Assembly (NCBI GenBank): GCA_023525715.1
Contig: CM042016.1
Span: 82,666,882-82,730,881, forward strand
Length of the DNA stretch: 64,000 nucleotides
Source: Cichorium intybus
Lineage: Eukaryota > Streptophyta > Magnoliopsida > Asterales > Asteraceae
Direction of reading: 5' to 3'
Below the pieces are notes generated by a model. The model was not told the origin of the DNA, did no database searches, and was given only the letters and a program-made list of their open reading frames with translations. Position 1 is the stretch's first letter. The number at the start of each line of letters is the position of its first letter. A program made the position numbers and the translations under genes. Positions 1-11,665 of this stretch are shown piece after piece.

Positions 1-524
1 ATTCTGTATATATCTGAATGAACAAATCATACTGGTTAGTTAGCGAGCTGGGATAATGCTAGAGCTCAACTCCTGATCAACAGGATAACCAAGTTTGTTC
101 AGTCTGTCAATGTATCCCTCAATCTTGAGAACATGTATACTGACGCTACTGCCTTGTTCCAGTCTGCACCCTATAAGTTCTTTAATTCTACTCCGTTCTT
201 GCCTAATCGACTCTTGGAACTTTTCCTTAAGAAGACTTGATATCTCGTAAGGACCCAGAAACTCAAATTCCCTGCGGATATCAGGGTCAATGGTCAATAG
301 CATAAGGCAACGAACTTCTTCAGACTTATCAATAAGGAAATCATGCTGATCCTGGACTCTCAATCAGATACGACTGCCTTCGTACTTTAGAACAAGGTTC
401 CAAGTACGAAGCCAGTCCAGATAGTTTAGACCAATAAGCTTATCCATATCTAGTAGATACTTCTTAAAGCTTTAGAGATGGGTGATGGATGAGAAGGAGG
501 ACAATTGACACTAGCTTCAGACAT
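1..524 (-). pseudogene. Copia gag, N-terminal part (element A)
   Basis: Gag forms the virus-like particle. The frame opens at an ATG at 524 (MSEASVNCPPSHPSP...). After a stop and frame change it continues with the copia-gag signature NYLDWLRTWNLVLKYE at about 435-370, then a TGA near 361. From 363 to 40 an open segment of 107 codons carries a typical UBN2-type gag helix region (RREFEFLGPYEISSLLKEKF). The start mirrors the ATGTCTTCT starts of gag in B, C and E, also just downstream of a TTTATAG. No zinc knuckle is in view; it would be left of the window. At least one frameshift and one stop make this a pseudogene. Confidence 0.75.
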
Positions 525-965
525 CTATAAAATCAGAATTTTAGTTAGTTTAATGTTAGTCCTTTTAAACAATTACCCAATTATTATTTAACAAGGCTAG
601 CCAAAATCTTCCAGTTATGATGTGAAGAGGGATGTCGTAATCACATCATAATGGTCATTAATGTAGATAAACATTTATCAGTTTTAGTCTCTATGAAATT
701 CCTAGATCTGTTAGATTCATTGGCTAAAGTCAATGGGTATTAATCTCGATTATGCTCATCTCTTATCCATGACAGGGATGTCGTGGATCATGGATCATAT
801 GGTGAACAAACCATGCAAAACCGCGTGATCCCTGACTCAAGATACGCTTAAAGAATCGCGAGTGTCGCATCACCTTCAAGTATGACCCAGACTGACGTGC
901 CGGTTAACCACACAGTTCCGTCAACATATTGTAAGGAAATTATGCGTTTTTCATGGGTAGCATAC
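525..965 (-). other. Leader (5' UTR) of copia A, gag-proximal half
   Basis: Non-coding. It aligns by eye with the leaders of B, C and E: a block like GGGATGtCGTAATC near 630, and one copy of the 'TGCCGGTTAACCACACA' motif near 897 that occurs twice in the other leaders. It ends at the CATAC target site of element G (961-965). Confidence 0.6.
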
Positions 966-2958
966 TGTAACACCCCGGTTTTTCTTGGTACGTTATTTAT
1001 TTTAATTAATCAATTATGTGGCATTATATTAATTTATTTAATTAAGATATGATTAATTGAAAGATTGGGCTTATAATTATTGTCATCTTTTAATCATATA
1101 ATTACGTCCATGGGTTTTATAGCCAAACCCAATTAGGGCTTAATTGTTCTTCTAGCCCAAAGGCTTTAGGATTTAGTCCATTAATCTAGTATATTAGGGC
1201 TCAAAACCCTAATTTCCTTCATTTCACTCCCTCCTCTCCCTCACGACACTCTCTCTCTCTCCCTCTGTATCTCTCTTTATTCCCGGATTTGAGAACACAG
1301 CCGCATTGTTTGGACGATTCCCGGAGATTGAAAGGTTGGATCGCCACGAAACTTTAACCGAAGGTTCCCAAGACATATATGAAGGTTCTTACAGGAGGGA
1401 TTTTAATTTCAAGGTACGACTATTGAGTTATGAATTTCGCAACATAACCTAGGGTTTATGTCATATTTCACTGCTGAGTCTCTCTTCTTGTAAAAATCAT
1501 ATCTCGAGTTCTAGGACTCAAATGGACACACAACCAGTGCCCAAAGTTCAAAAATTGAGTTTAGTAACTTTCTTAAAAGGCACTATCGCTAAAAAGGACT
1601 TAATCTATGGGAAACAACAGCTTCTTTGCTGTTAGGTCTAAACCGGGTCTGCTGTGATATGTCATTTTGTTTTTATTATTACTAGGGCTTTGGAAATGAT
1701 CTAGAGTGATTCCAAATTCCCAAATATAAATTACATAGTTAATGTAATATCTGGAGAAGATGGGTCGTTAATTCTCATTATAACTTGGTTATAATGGATC
1801 CACACTCCAGATCAGTGGACAGTCACCAGCTTATGCTGATTCTGTGATTTCCCACATTGTGATTTTTATATCCAGAGCTTGGGAAACCGTTTTTAATCGA
1901 TTCCAACTCTGAGACTTGTATTTTTGTGTCTAATGTTCCTCTGAGTTTTGGTTGGGGCTAATTCCACCCACAAGTTGGGTAGAATTAGCCAACACCACCT
2001 GACTGTCCGTCCAAAGACAGCAGTGACATGTGTTTTTGTAAATTTTATATCTCTCACATCCTTTAGAGTTAGGAGGAGTTCTTTATGGTTCTGGAAACCT
2101 AAGTTATGGTAGTTTCTTGTAAAAATTAATTAAGCCTATGTTTCAGTTATATATTTTGGAGTAATTTAGTCCCGAACAGCAGGTCTGTTTTAGAGACCTT
2201 GCTGTGATTACTCCTTTCTCATTCCTTAGTTTCACAACTTCATTCTTCTAACCTTTAGTTTTATTTTAGTGAAGCTTTGAAGTTTGCACAAGCTTGGTAG
2301 CCTTATATTGACTCCTATCTGTTACTCACTCACTCAAGGTGAGTTCTCTCACACCGTTGTATTGATGTTTGTGTGTGCTAGATTAGCTCGTGTGTGATTG
2401 TTTAGATTTATTATTTAAAGCATGCTATATTATTATTATAAATCGTACATGTGCACTGTATGTAATTGATTATTACTATGAGGGGTAGTTAGGTAAGATC
2501 ACCAACGTTATACTCTTTATGAGGTGCGGGGATCGGGGCCAAAGGATACGGGATTTACCCGGTGCGGCTCAAACCTACAAGTCCGCCCTATTTTATATAA
2601 GCATTGATTTGTTCTTTGCTTACCATTATAATTATAATTGGAAATGGATTAGGACTGGTAAATGCGAATATTAATATGATGTCTGTGTTTGAATTAACTA
2701 AGCTTTGTGCTTACGGTTTTCCCTAACATTTTTCAGGTGTTAAGATCTAAGAGGCTAAGGCGTGACTTGGAGCACCGGGATGCCACTACTAGGAGTTTTA
2801 TTTGTTTGGGACTATGTCACTTTTGCTTCCGCACTTTACTTTAGTATTTTGCCATGTGTTGGGTTTGAGCTACTTATTTATTTTGGAAACATATAACTAT
2901 TTTTATAAAAGTCATCTTTGAAAGTTAAAATATTTTGCGAAAAATTTTGGGTGTTACA
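966..2958 (+). repeat. 5' LTR of gypsy G
   Basis: Starts TGTAACACCCCGG, ends TTGGGTGTTACA and repeats almost base for base at 7468-9458. It carries a CT-rich stretch (about 1215-1285), typical of plant gypsy transcript starts. A clear TATA box was not found. Confidence 0.93.
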
Positions 2959-2961
2959 AGT

Positions 2962-2973
2962 TGGTATCAGAGC
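2962..2973 (+). other. Primer-binding site of G (initiator Met-tRNA)
   Basis: TGGTATCAGAGC, 3 bases after the LTR end, is the exact 12-base complement of the plant initiator-Met tRNA 3' end used by most plant LTR elements. Confidence 0.9.
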
Positions 2974-3597
2974 ACACGTTTGACGGAACTAGGCATTCTT
3001 AGGAATGTTCTAGACTCAAATTTGAGGCTCTTAAAAATTTTATTTTCTTTAAATATTTTCTTTAAAAGATTTCTTTAAAACTTTTGAATACTAGTAGTGG
3101 ATTATCTCGTGGTGTGCCAGTCAGCCGGCCAAGTAAGCTTTGTTTCATATGTTTCTTACTTTGTTAAATTGTTAATTTTGGATTGTTTCAATTAGCCTTA
3201 AAATATTTGATTATATACCTGTTAGTATTATCATGTGAGAGAGTTGTATAAATAAACGGCTAGAGCGAACTGGAAATTTTGAAACTAGACGCGAATGCGA
3301 AATTGGAACTTGTGTGGAAGGTAGTAGAAGGGCCCCTACTATTTGAAGCACCGGTGCCGATTTCGGGTCGGGGCAAGGTTGAAAAATTTTCGGTAAGCTG
3401 GGTGTTTCGTCTTCCTAGAAATATCTAGGCTGAAATGTCTATATATTATCTTTCTTTTCCGCGGATGCAGATGCCGCCTAAGTTTTCCTCTATTTCTGCT
3501 AGACATGTTCCTAATATATACCCCTTAGGTTTTCATGTTTATAAGTTGTTATAAATCGTCGAAGCAGACACGTACTAGGTTAGTTCTAAGTCCGCTG
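2974..3597 (+). other. Leader of G with a gag stub
   Basis: Non-coding leader to about 3470. An ATG at 3471 opens a short frame (MPPKFSSISARHVPN...) that stops after about 25 codons. The sequence then passes directly into protease. A gag of the usual several hundred codons, with its CCHC knuckle, is absent, so a large internal deletion lies between about 3490 and 3590. Confidence 0.6.
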
Positions 3598-4180
3598 TTG
3601 TTATGTTCGATATCGGTGCTACTCATTCGTTCGTTTCTCGCACTTTTTCTAATCGTCTGGGACGAGACGTTGGTAGACTATCTTGTCCAATGGTTGTCCG
3701 GGTTACAGACAACCGGATTCTTTATGTTACCAATGTATATCGTAGTTGTACTCCATGGATCTCTGGCATAGAGTTTCTTATTGATTTGATTCCTATTGCT
3801 ATGAGGGAAGTATGTGTCCCCGTGGGCATGGACTGGCTGGATACTTTTGAAGCAGAGATTTCAGGTCATCGTAAGCAGGTGCGGGTTCAAACCCAAGTGG
3901 GGGAGAACTGGTCGTTAAGGGGGGATCACCTATCCGTAGCTTATTGTTCAGCGACCGTGGTGGTTAGTGATGTTGCGATTGTTCCCGAGTTAGTGGCGTA
4001 TTCATAGAGGAACTAACTGGAGTGCCGCCGGTTCAGCAAGAAGGGTTCCGTATCGACTTGGTGTCGGGTGCAGATCCGGTAGCCAAGGCTCCTTATCGAC
4101 TGACACCACCAGAGATGAAAGAACTTCATAGTCATCTTCAGGAACGGAGTGATAAGGGTTTTATTAGGCCGAGTATTTTT
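3598..4180 (+). pseudogene. Aspartic protease plus start of RT, first (extra) copy in G
   Basis: Frame 3603-4007 opens with VMFDIGATHSFVS, the gypsy protease active-site loop with DSG changed to DIG. It continues through a GMDWLDTFEAEI block. From about 4010 to 4180, in another frame, come the residues that precede RT (PYRLTPPEMKELHSHL, then SDKGFIRPS), and the copy breaks off. The same order recurs at 4270-4870 in the second copy. The two differ at roughly a quarter of positions by eye, so this is not a fresh duplication. It may be a template-switch capture from a related family. Confidence 0.7.
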
Positions 4181-4217
4181 CTTTCCCCTCTTGCACTATA
4201 GCTTTTTTCTATTTTGA

Positions 4218-4652
4218 ATGACATTCATGATTGTTATATATAATTGTGAATCAGGCATGTATTTGCTAGATTCTGAGCCCGCTGCTGTTATGTTTGATAG
4301 CGGTGCCACTCATTCTTTCGTATTCTGCACTTTTATTAATCGTTTGGGCCGGAGTATCGGAAAATTTGCTCGCCCAACGATCTTCGAGGTTGCTGACAAC
4401 CGAACTATATATGTCACTGATGTTTATCGGGGTTACACACTCGAGCTTTCTGGGGTTGAATTCTCCATTGATCTTATTCCTATTGCGATGCAGGAGCTTT
4501 GCGTTATTGTAGGCATGGATTGGCTGGACCCGTTTGATGCGGAAATCCATTGCCGGAAGAAACAATGCATGTTCAAAACCCTAGGGGTGGAGAACTTATT
4601 ATTCAATGGGATATTCCTCGTCTGGACATGGCTTCTTGCTCATCTGCAGTAG
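4218..4652 (+). pseudogene. Aspartic protease, second copy in G
   Basis: Cleaves gag-pol polyprotein in the particle. Active-site loop VMFDSGATHSFV at about residues 24-35 (DSG kept); conserved GMDWLDPFDAEI near residues 99-110. The frame is shifted relative to the RT frame, which opens at 4550 and overlaps it, so protease and RT are no longer fused. The ORF end (after about 4560) is out-of-frame read-through. Confidence 0.75.
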
Positions 4653-5987
4653 CACTTTTTGATGTTCCTATAGTTTCCGACTTCAGCGATGTCTTTCCGG
4701 AAGAACTCGCTGGTTTGCCACCTATTCGACAAGTGGAGTTTCACATTGATTTAATGCCGGGTGCGACTCTGGTAGCTAAATCTCCTTATCGTTTGGCGCC
4801 ACCTGAAATGAAAGAACTTCAGGATCAGCTCCAGGAACTAAGTGAAAAAGGGTTTATACGGCCAAGCTCTTCACCATGGGGTGCTCCTATTCTTTTTGTC
4901 AAGAAGAAAGATGGCACCCAGCGTATGTGTATCGATTATAGGGAGCTGAACAAGCGCACGATAAATAACAGATACCTGCTACTGCGTATTGACGATCTTT
5001 TTGATCAGCTGCAGGGAGCATCTTGGTTCTCCAAGATTGATTTACGGTCCGGTTACCACCAGATGCGAGTCCGGGAAGAAGACATTGAGAAGACCGCATT
5101 CCGTACTCGCTATGGGCATTATGAGTTCGTGGTGATGCCTTTTGGGCTCACCAACGCACCCGCCGCGTTCATGGACCTCATGAATCGGGTGTATAGCCCG
5201 ATGCTTGACCGCTCTGTTATTGTGTTTATTGATGACATATTAGTCTACTCTAAGACCAAGGAGGAGCATGAGCGACATCTTCGAGAAGTTTTGGAGACTC
5301 TCGCGAGGGAAAAACTTTATGATAAATTCTCGAAGTGTGAGTTCTGGTTAGAAGAGGTCCAGTTTTTGGGGCATGTAGTGAACAAAGAAGGTATCAAGGT
5401 CGATCAAGCCAAAGTTGAAACAGTTAAGCATTGGGAGGTTCCAAAAACACCTTCCGAAATTCGTAGCTTTTTGGGTTTGGCCGGTTACTACCGTAGATTC
5501 ATAGAAAATTTCTCAAAGATTGCGTTACCACTTACTCGACTGACCAAGAAATCAGAGAAGTTTGTGTGGGATCCAGAGCAACAAGCGGCATTTGATGAGT
5601 TGAGATCACGATTGAGTGATGCACCGATCTTGGCCCTAATGGACAGAATAGAGGATATAGTTGTGTACTGTGACGCATCACTTCTGGGTTTTGGTGCAGT
5701 GTTGATGCAGCGAGACAAGGTTATAGCCTTCGCCTCCCGACAACTAAAACCCCACGAGCAAAACTAACCCACTCATGACTTGGAGCTTGGGGCTGTTGTA
5801 TTTGCCCTCAAGATTTGGAGACATTATCACTATGGAGTAAAGTTTATTGTATATACCGACCATAAGAGCTTGAAGTATTTGTTCGATCAGCGGGATCTGA
5901 ACATGAGGCAGATTAGATGGCTGGATGTGGTGGCTGATGCTCTCAGTCGCAAACCGTCTGCCGATCCTATTCGAACTAAGTGCCTCC
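4550..5987 (+). pseudogene. Gypsy reverse transcriptase and RNase H (element G)
   Basis: RT copies element RNA into DNA. Motifs in order: PIRQVEFHIDLMPGA, WGAPILFVKKKDGT, CIDYRELNKRT, SKIDLRSGYHQMRV, FVVMPFGLTNAPAAF, VFIDDILVYS (the FIDD catalytic pair) and GLAGYYRRFI. RNase H follows with the first three acidic residues visible (YCDAS, DLELGAVVFAL, YTDHKSL). A TAA at 5765-5767 breaks the frame. After NMRQIRWLDVV the sequence jumps straight to ADALSRK, so the usual DYD...PGKANV segment with the last catalytic Asp is missing in frame. Both defects make it inactive. Confidence 0.9.
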
Positions 5988-7456
5988 GTATGCCGATGGT
6001 GTCGCCCTTGCTAGACCTGATTCGTGACGCTCAAAAGACGGCAATAAACATCAAGCGGGAGAAAATCGAGAATGAACTGCCTAAAATGGAACTAGATGGA
6101 CGAGGTTTGTTGACTCGTCATGGTAGAGTTTGGGTTCCATATACAGGAGGCAACCGGAAAACCCTAATGGAGGAAGCTCACAAGTCTAAATTCTCCATAC
6201 ATCCGGGTGCTACCAAAATGTATCTAGATCTTCGAGATGGTTACTGGTGGCATGGAATGAAGAATGATGTAGCCCGGTATATGGAAGAATGTATGACCTG
6301 CCGGAAGGTCAAGGCGGAGCACCAGAAACCGCATGGGAAATTGCAACCTTTGCAGATTCCGGAATGGAAATGGGAGCATCTGACCATGGATTTTATCACT
6401 AAGCTTCCTAGGACTGCCCGTGGAACCGATACTATTTGGGTGATTGTCGACCGTCTGACTAAGAGCGTTCACTTTTTGGCTATAAAGGAGAGCTCATCTG
6501 CGAAGAAGTTGGCCGAGATCTTTGATCGTGAGATTGTCTCATTGCATGGTGTGCCCGTTTCTATTGTCTCCGACCGTGACACCTGATTTACTTCTTGGTT
6601 TTGGCAGAAATTGCAGGAAGAGATGGGTACAAGATTACACTTTAGCACAGCCTTCCACCCGCAGACAGACGGGCAGAGTGAGAGGACGATTCAGACGTTG
6701 GAAGACATGCTTCGGGCATGTGCGATCGATTTTGGGGGTAGTTGGGATGATCACCTGAATCTAGCCGAGTTCTCCTATAACAACAGTTATCACTCCAGCA
6801 TTAAAATGCCCCCGTATGAAGCTTTATATGGAAGGAAGTGTAGAACGCCTGTCTGTTGGGGAGAGGTAGGACAGAGGGTACTTGGGAGTACCGAAATTGT
6901 GCGACAAACTACGGAGAAGATACAGGTGATACGAGACCATTTGGCCACGGCGAGGAGTCGTCAGAAAAGCTACGCCGACAAAAGAAGCTCCGACCTTGAA
7001 TTTCAGGTGGGAGATTCCGTTTTGTTAAAGGTCTCTCCCTGGAAAGGTGTGATTCGCTTCCGGAAGCGGGGAAAGCTTGGACCATGATTCATTGAGCCTT
7101 ACAAGGTCATTGCTTGCGTTGGGGAGGTGGCCTATCGTTTAGAGTTACCTGATGAGCTTAGCCTGATCCATGACACTTTCCACGTTTCTCAGCTACGGAA
7201 ATATTTTGTTGATGATACCGCAGTGGTACCATTGGAGGATATCTAGATTGATGAGCGTCTCAACTATGTTGAGCAACCAGTTGCGATTTTAGATCGGGAA
7301 ACGAAGACCCTTCGAAACAAATCTATAAACTTGGTTAAGGTTCAGTGGCGACGTAGACGGGGTTCGGAATGGACGTGGGAACCGGAAGACGAGATGAGGG
7401 CTCATTATCCAGATCCATTTGTTAGCGATGACTTCGAGGACGAAGTCCGTTCCTAG
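5988..7456 (+). pseudogene. Gypsy integrase with chromodomain-like tail (element G)
   Basis: Inserts the cDNA. Zinc-binding region: YWWHGMK with CMTCRKVKAEH. Core: LTMDFITKLP (first Asp), VSDRDT (second Asp), and the terminal Glu in GQSERTIQTLEDML. A GKLGPxFIEPY module and a tail near KVQWRRRRGSEWTWEPEDEM resemble the C-terminal chromodomain of Tekay/Del chromoviruses. Frame is constant from 4550 to the final TAG at 7454, but TGA at 6584 and 7085 (both CGA-type) and TAG at 7244 (CAG-type) interrupt it. Confidence 0.88.
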
Positions 7457-7467
7457 TGGGGGAGAGT
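7455..7467 (+). other. Polypurine tract of G
   Basis: AGTGGGGGAGAGT directly before the 3' LTR; primes plus-strand DNA synthesis in this class. The pol stop TAG overlaps its first bases. Confidence 0.85.
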
Positions 7468-9458
7468 TGTAACACCCCGGTTTTTCTCGGTATGTTATTT
7501 ATTTTACTTAATTAATTATGTGGCATTATATTAATTTATTTAATTAAGATATGATTAATTGAAAGATTGGGCTTATAATTATTGTCATCTTTTAATCATA
7601 TAATTAAGTCCATGGGTTTTATAGCCAAACCCAATTAGGGCTTAATTGTTCTTCTAGCCCAAAGGCTTTAGGATTTAGTCCATTAATCTAGTATATTAGG
7701 GTTCAAAACCCTAATTTCCTTCATTTCACTCCCTCCTCTCCATCACGACACTCTCTCTCTCCCTCTGTATCTCTCTTTATTCCCGGATTTGAGAACACAA
7801 CCGCATTGTTTGGAAGATTCCCGGAGATTGAAAGGTTGGATCACCACGAAACTTTAATCAAAGGTTCCCAAGACATATATGAAGGTTCTTACAGCAGGGA
7901 TTTTGATTTCAAGGTACGAATATTGAGTTATGAATTTCGCAACATAACCTAGGGTTTATGTCATATTTCACTGCTGAGTCTCTCTTCTTGTAAAAATCAT
8001 ATCTCGAGTTCTAGGACTCAAATGGACACACAACCAGTGCCCAAAGTTCAAAAATTGAGTTGTGTAACTTTCTTAAAAGGCACTATCGCTAAAAAGGACT
8101 TAATCTATGGGAAACAACAGCTTCTTTGCTGTTAGGTCTAAACCGGGTCTGCTGTGATATGTCATTTTGTTTTTATTATTACTAGGGCTTTGGAAATGAT
8201 CTAGAGTGATTCCAAATTCCCAAATATAAATTACATAGTTAATGTAATATCTGGAGAAGATGGGTCATTAATTCTCATCATAACTTGGTTAGAATGGATC
8301 CACACTCCAGATCAGTGGACAGTCACCAGCTTATGCTGATTCTGTGATTTCCCACATTGTGATTTTTATATCCAGAGCTTGGGAAACCGTTTTTAATCGA
8401 TTCCAACTCTGAAACTTGTATTTTTGTGTCTAAGGTTCCTCTGATTTTTGGTTAGGGCTAATGCCACCCACAAGTTGGGTAGAATTGGCCAACACCACCT
8501 GACTGTCCGTCCAAAGACAGCAGTGACATGTCTTTTTGTAAATTTTATATCTCTCACATCCTTTGGAGTTAGGAGGAGTTCTTTATGGTTCTGGAAACCT
8601 AAGTCATTTTAGTTACTTGTAAAAATTAATTAAGCCTATGTTTCAGTTGTATATTTTGGAGTAATTCAGTCCCGAACAGCAGGTCTGTTTTAGAGACCTT
8701 GCTGTGATTACTCCTTTCTCATTCCTTAGTTTCACAACTTTATTCTTCTAACCTTTAGATTTATTTAGGTGAAGCTTTGAAGTTTGCACAAGCTTGGTAG
8801 CCTTATATTGACTCCTATATGTTACTCACTCACTCAAGGTGAGTTCTCTCACACCGTTGTATTGATGTTTGTGTGTGCTAGATTAGCTCGTGTGTGATTG
8901 TTTAGATTTATTATTTAAAGCATGCTATATTATTATTATAAATCGTACATGTGCACTGTATGTAATTGATTATTACTATGAGGGGTAGTTAGGTAAGATC
9001 ACCAACGTTATACTCTTTATGAGGTGCGGGGATCGGGTCCAAAGGATGCGGGATTTACCCGGTGCGGCTCAAACCTACAAGTCCGCCCTATTTTATATAA
9101 GCATTGATTTGTTCTTTGCTTACCATTATAATTATAATTGGAAATGGATTAGGACTGGTAAATGCGAATATTAATATGATGTCTGTGTTTGAATTCACTA
9201 AGCTTTGTGCTTACGGTTTTCCCTAACATTTTTCAGGTGTTAAGATCTAAGAGGCTAAGGCGTGACTTGGAGCACCGAGATGCCACTACTAGGAGTTTTA
9301 TTTGTTTGGGACTATGTCATTTTTGCTTCCGCACTTTACTTTAGTATTTTGCCATGTTTTGGGTTTGAGCTACTTATTTATTTTGGAAACATATAACTAT
9401 TTTTATAAAAGTCATCTTTGAAAGTTAAAATATTTTGCGAAAAACTTTGGGCGTTACA
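7468..9458 (+). repeat. 3' LTR of gypsy G
   Basis: Near-identical partner of 966-2958, starting TGTAACACC and ending GCGTTACA. Followed at once by the TSD copy CATAC. Confidence 0.93.
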
Positions 9459-9463
9459 CATAC

Positions 9464-10063
9464 GATTCACATTTTATTTTTAATTAAAACAGGACTTTTG
9501 TTTTAATACTTTTAAGTTAATACTTTTTAACTTATAAACATTGCCCTACCAAACCCTTTCGGTAACTCCACTATGTAAAATGTGACAGGTGGTGAGGGTG
9601 GTAGACAATAAATGTCATTTAAAAACCGACCTTATTAGAATTCTAAGAATCCTCCTTCAAACCTTCAAACACATTTAAGTGGATGAGCCTAGTCATGGTT
9701 TGTCCAATTTAAAATTTAATTATTCATTATTAATTCTATTAAAACTATTTTAATAATTAATTGAATATTCTTTAATTAAAGAAAGGGCAGTTTAGGCAAT
9801 AAGGCAATAAGGCAACTATGCAAGTTAGGAAACTAGCAAGGCAAGCTAGGGTTAGTAAACCATAGCTGCCAGCCATCTAATGGAGGCTCTAAACCCTCTA
9901 AATTTTCGATGAACAGGTATTTAAGAACACAGATCAGGCAAAATTCGTAACATGCAATTTTTATGATTTTCTAACATAACACCTATTATTTTGTCGAAAA
10001 TTAAGCAGGCAAAACATTTCATCATCAAGTTTTGATAAGTGTGCATGCAACCTAAGAACAATG
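9464..10063 (-). other. Leader of copia A, primer-proximal half
   Basis: AT-rich non-coding DNA between the G insertion and the PBS. No ORF with a recognisable domain. On the minus strand it is the start of the A transcript leader. Confidence 0.6.
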
Positions 10064-10075
10064 ACTCTGATACCA
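10064..10075 (-). other. Primer-binding site of A (Met-tRNA)
   Basis: Minus strand reads TGGTATCAGAGT, one base from the LTR end; 11 of 12 bases match the initiator Met-tRNA complement. Confidence 0.85.
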
Positions 10076-10076
10076 C

Positions 10077-10789
10077 TGTTGGGATTTTTACAGATTAACA
10101 TATTAATCATGACATGGAAGATAAAAACAGAGAAAATCTCATAAACTGAGCAGATTAACAAACAAGATCATATCATGTTCACAATCTGGATCATATGTTC
10201 TAAGCAAATTGCATCAACAACAAGATGAATATGAATTCATACCTTTGTTTGGCTGTCAGGATCCAAAGTAGAATCCCTCTGATGATTACCACCCAAGAAC
10301 ACTAGAAGAACAAGCAGACAGAAACCCCTATAGCTGAAGAAATCAATCCACAAACCCTTGAAAGGGTTTGTGGATTTTCGACAAAAGGGAAGAGGGAGGG
10401 AGGAGTGAGGTTCACGAGTCACTTGGAGGGTTTTTGGATGCATTATGGTTTCACCACAAGGCCTATCTTTATACTGAAAGGTTCCTAAGGTTCTAAACTT
10501 AAGGAGCTTTCTGGCGGCCGCACCACTGGACTTGTTCTATTAATTATATCTGTAATTAATTACAATCCAGTCCCTTAATTAATTTCTATAAATTAATTCC
10601 AAATTAATTTATCATTTAATTCTTGATCTAGTTTCTGATTGATTTATTTCTCAATAAATTAATATACTGATCATTCCTCTATTATTTCTGCTACTGTTTG
10701 TTTCTTCTAGGTCATGAGGTTAACCCAAAAGGACCTTGCTATTATTAGAAATATCACCATCGTTGATGACCTTGGACACATTTCTAACA
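10077..10789 (-). repeat. 5' LTR of copia A
   Basis: In plus coordinates it runs TGTTGGGATTTTT to TTTCTAACA. On the minus strand it begins TGTTAGAAATG and ends CCCAACA directly before the PBS. A TATA-like TATAAAGA (minus) lies near 10466-10473. The right edge interrupts a gypsy RT frame, which fixes the boundary. Confidence 0.8.
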
Positions 10790-11665
10790 CATGGGTCTAC
10801 ACACCTGATTCATAAGATTCATGAAAACTGCTGGCGCATTAGTGAGCCCGAAAGGAATCACTACGAATTCATAATGGTCATACCTCTTCTGGAATGTCGT
10901 CTTCTACATATCCTCCTCCCTCACCCTCATCTAGTGGTATCCAGGTCGCAAATCGATCTTAGAAAACCATGAGGCTCCCTATAGATAATCAAACAAATCA
11001 TCAATTCTTGGTAGTGGGTATCGATTATTCACCGTGTGCTTATTTAGCTCACTATAATCAATGCATATCCGATGAGACCCGTCATTCTTTTTGACGAATA
11101 ATATCGGTGCTCCCTAAGGCGAATAGCTGGGTCTAATGAATCCATTGTTCAACAACTCCTAAAGTTGTGTGGACAACTCCTGCATCTCTGGAGATGCAAT
11201 ACGATATGGTGCCTTGGCTATGCGAGCTGCACCTAGGACCAAGTCAATGCATAACTCCTGCTGCCTCTCGGGAGTGACGCTTGGTAAGTCCTCGGGGAAT
11301 ACATCATCGAACCCCTAAACCACAAGCACCTCATCCACAGAAACCCCCTCTCCTCATGAGTATCAACGACAATGCCAGAAATCCAAATGCTCCCTTGCTA
11401 GAGGTATCTCTAAGCCCTTGCAGCCAAATGGAAGGTCGCATTGCCTCTATTCTCTTCTCCCCTGACACTACAATTAGACATTCATATATAATTCATACGG
11501 TCCTACACCAAGGTGCCTAACACTATTCCTAGAATAACTAGGATTCCACACCCCACACGTATCGAGAGAAACTTCTGCTAACATTGTCATGTAGCACTAT
11601 GAATGCATAATCGTACGTAATCTAGAATAAGATAGTCAATCGAATAAGTGACCCTACCCTAAAGT
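10790..11665 (-). pseudogene. Gypsy reverse transcriptase fragment (element F)
   Basis: Translating the minus strand from about 11480 leftward gives an ENRGNATFHLAARA-like block, then FDDVFPEDLPS, RIAKAPYRIASPEMQEL, NNGFIRP, GAPILFVKKNDGS, CIDYSELNKHTV, WFSKIDLRPGYH, YEFVVIPFGLTNAPAVF and NQVCRPM. There it is cut exactly by copia A. At least four stops and other changes are visible. The FxDD motif and everything downstream lie beyond A, left of the window. The block from about 11500 to 11665 is not clearly coding and ends at the AAAGT target site of copia B. F is the oldest layer here. Confidence 0.8.

Larger units (their letters stand above)
966..9458 (+). mobile_element. Ty3/gypsy element G (chromovirus-like), complete LTR to LTR, gag-less
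   Basis: Two LTRs of about 1.99 kb (966-2958 and 7468-9458) begin TGTAACACC and end GTTACA. They are flanked by a perfect TSD, CATAC at 961-965 and 9459-9463. Inside are a Met-tRNA PBS, two protease-like segments, RT, RNase H, integrase and a chromodomain-like tail, then a purine-rich PPT. Gag is essentially missing. The element sits in the leader of copia A. By eye the LTRs differ at a few dozen positions, so it is moderately young relative to its host. Confidence 0.93.
1..10789 (-). mobile_element. Copia element A (Ty1/copia), 5' part, interrupted by G
   Basis: Minus-strand copia retrotransposon. Its 5' LTR (10077-10789) and primer site lie at the right; its leader runs left and is split at 961-965 by gypsy element G (TSD CATAC). 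After removing G the leader joins a gag start at 524, and gag runs off the left window edge. Protease, integrase, RT and the 3' LTR must lie outside. The right LTR edge abuts an RT reading frame of gypsy F (at 10790), so A is inserted in F. The TSD cannot be checked because the other end is not in the window. Confidence 0.85.

Noticed and set aside
2962..2973. tRNA gene at the Met-tRNA-like sequence
   Set aside because: Only the 12-base primer complement is present, without cloverleaf arms; the same holds for the other PBS sites.
10236..11520. Small plus-strand ORFs at 10736 and 11281 and a minus ORF at 10237
   Set aside because: The first two are antisense to the F RT pseudogene; the third lies in the LTR of A.
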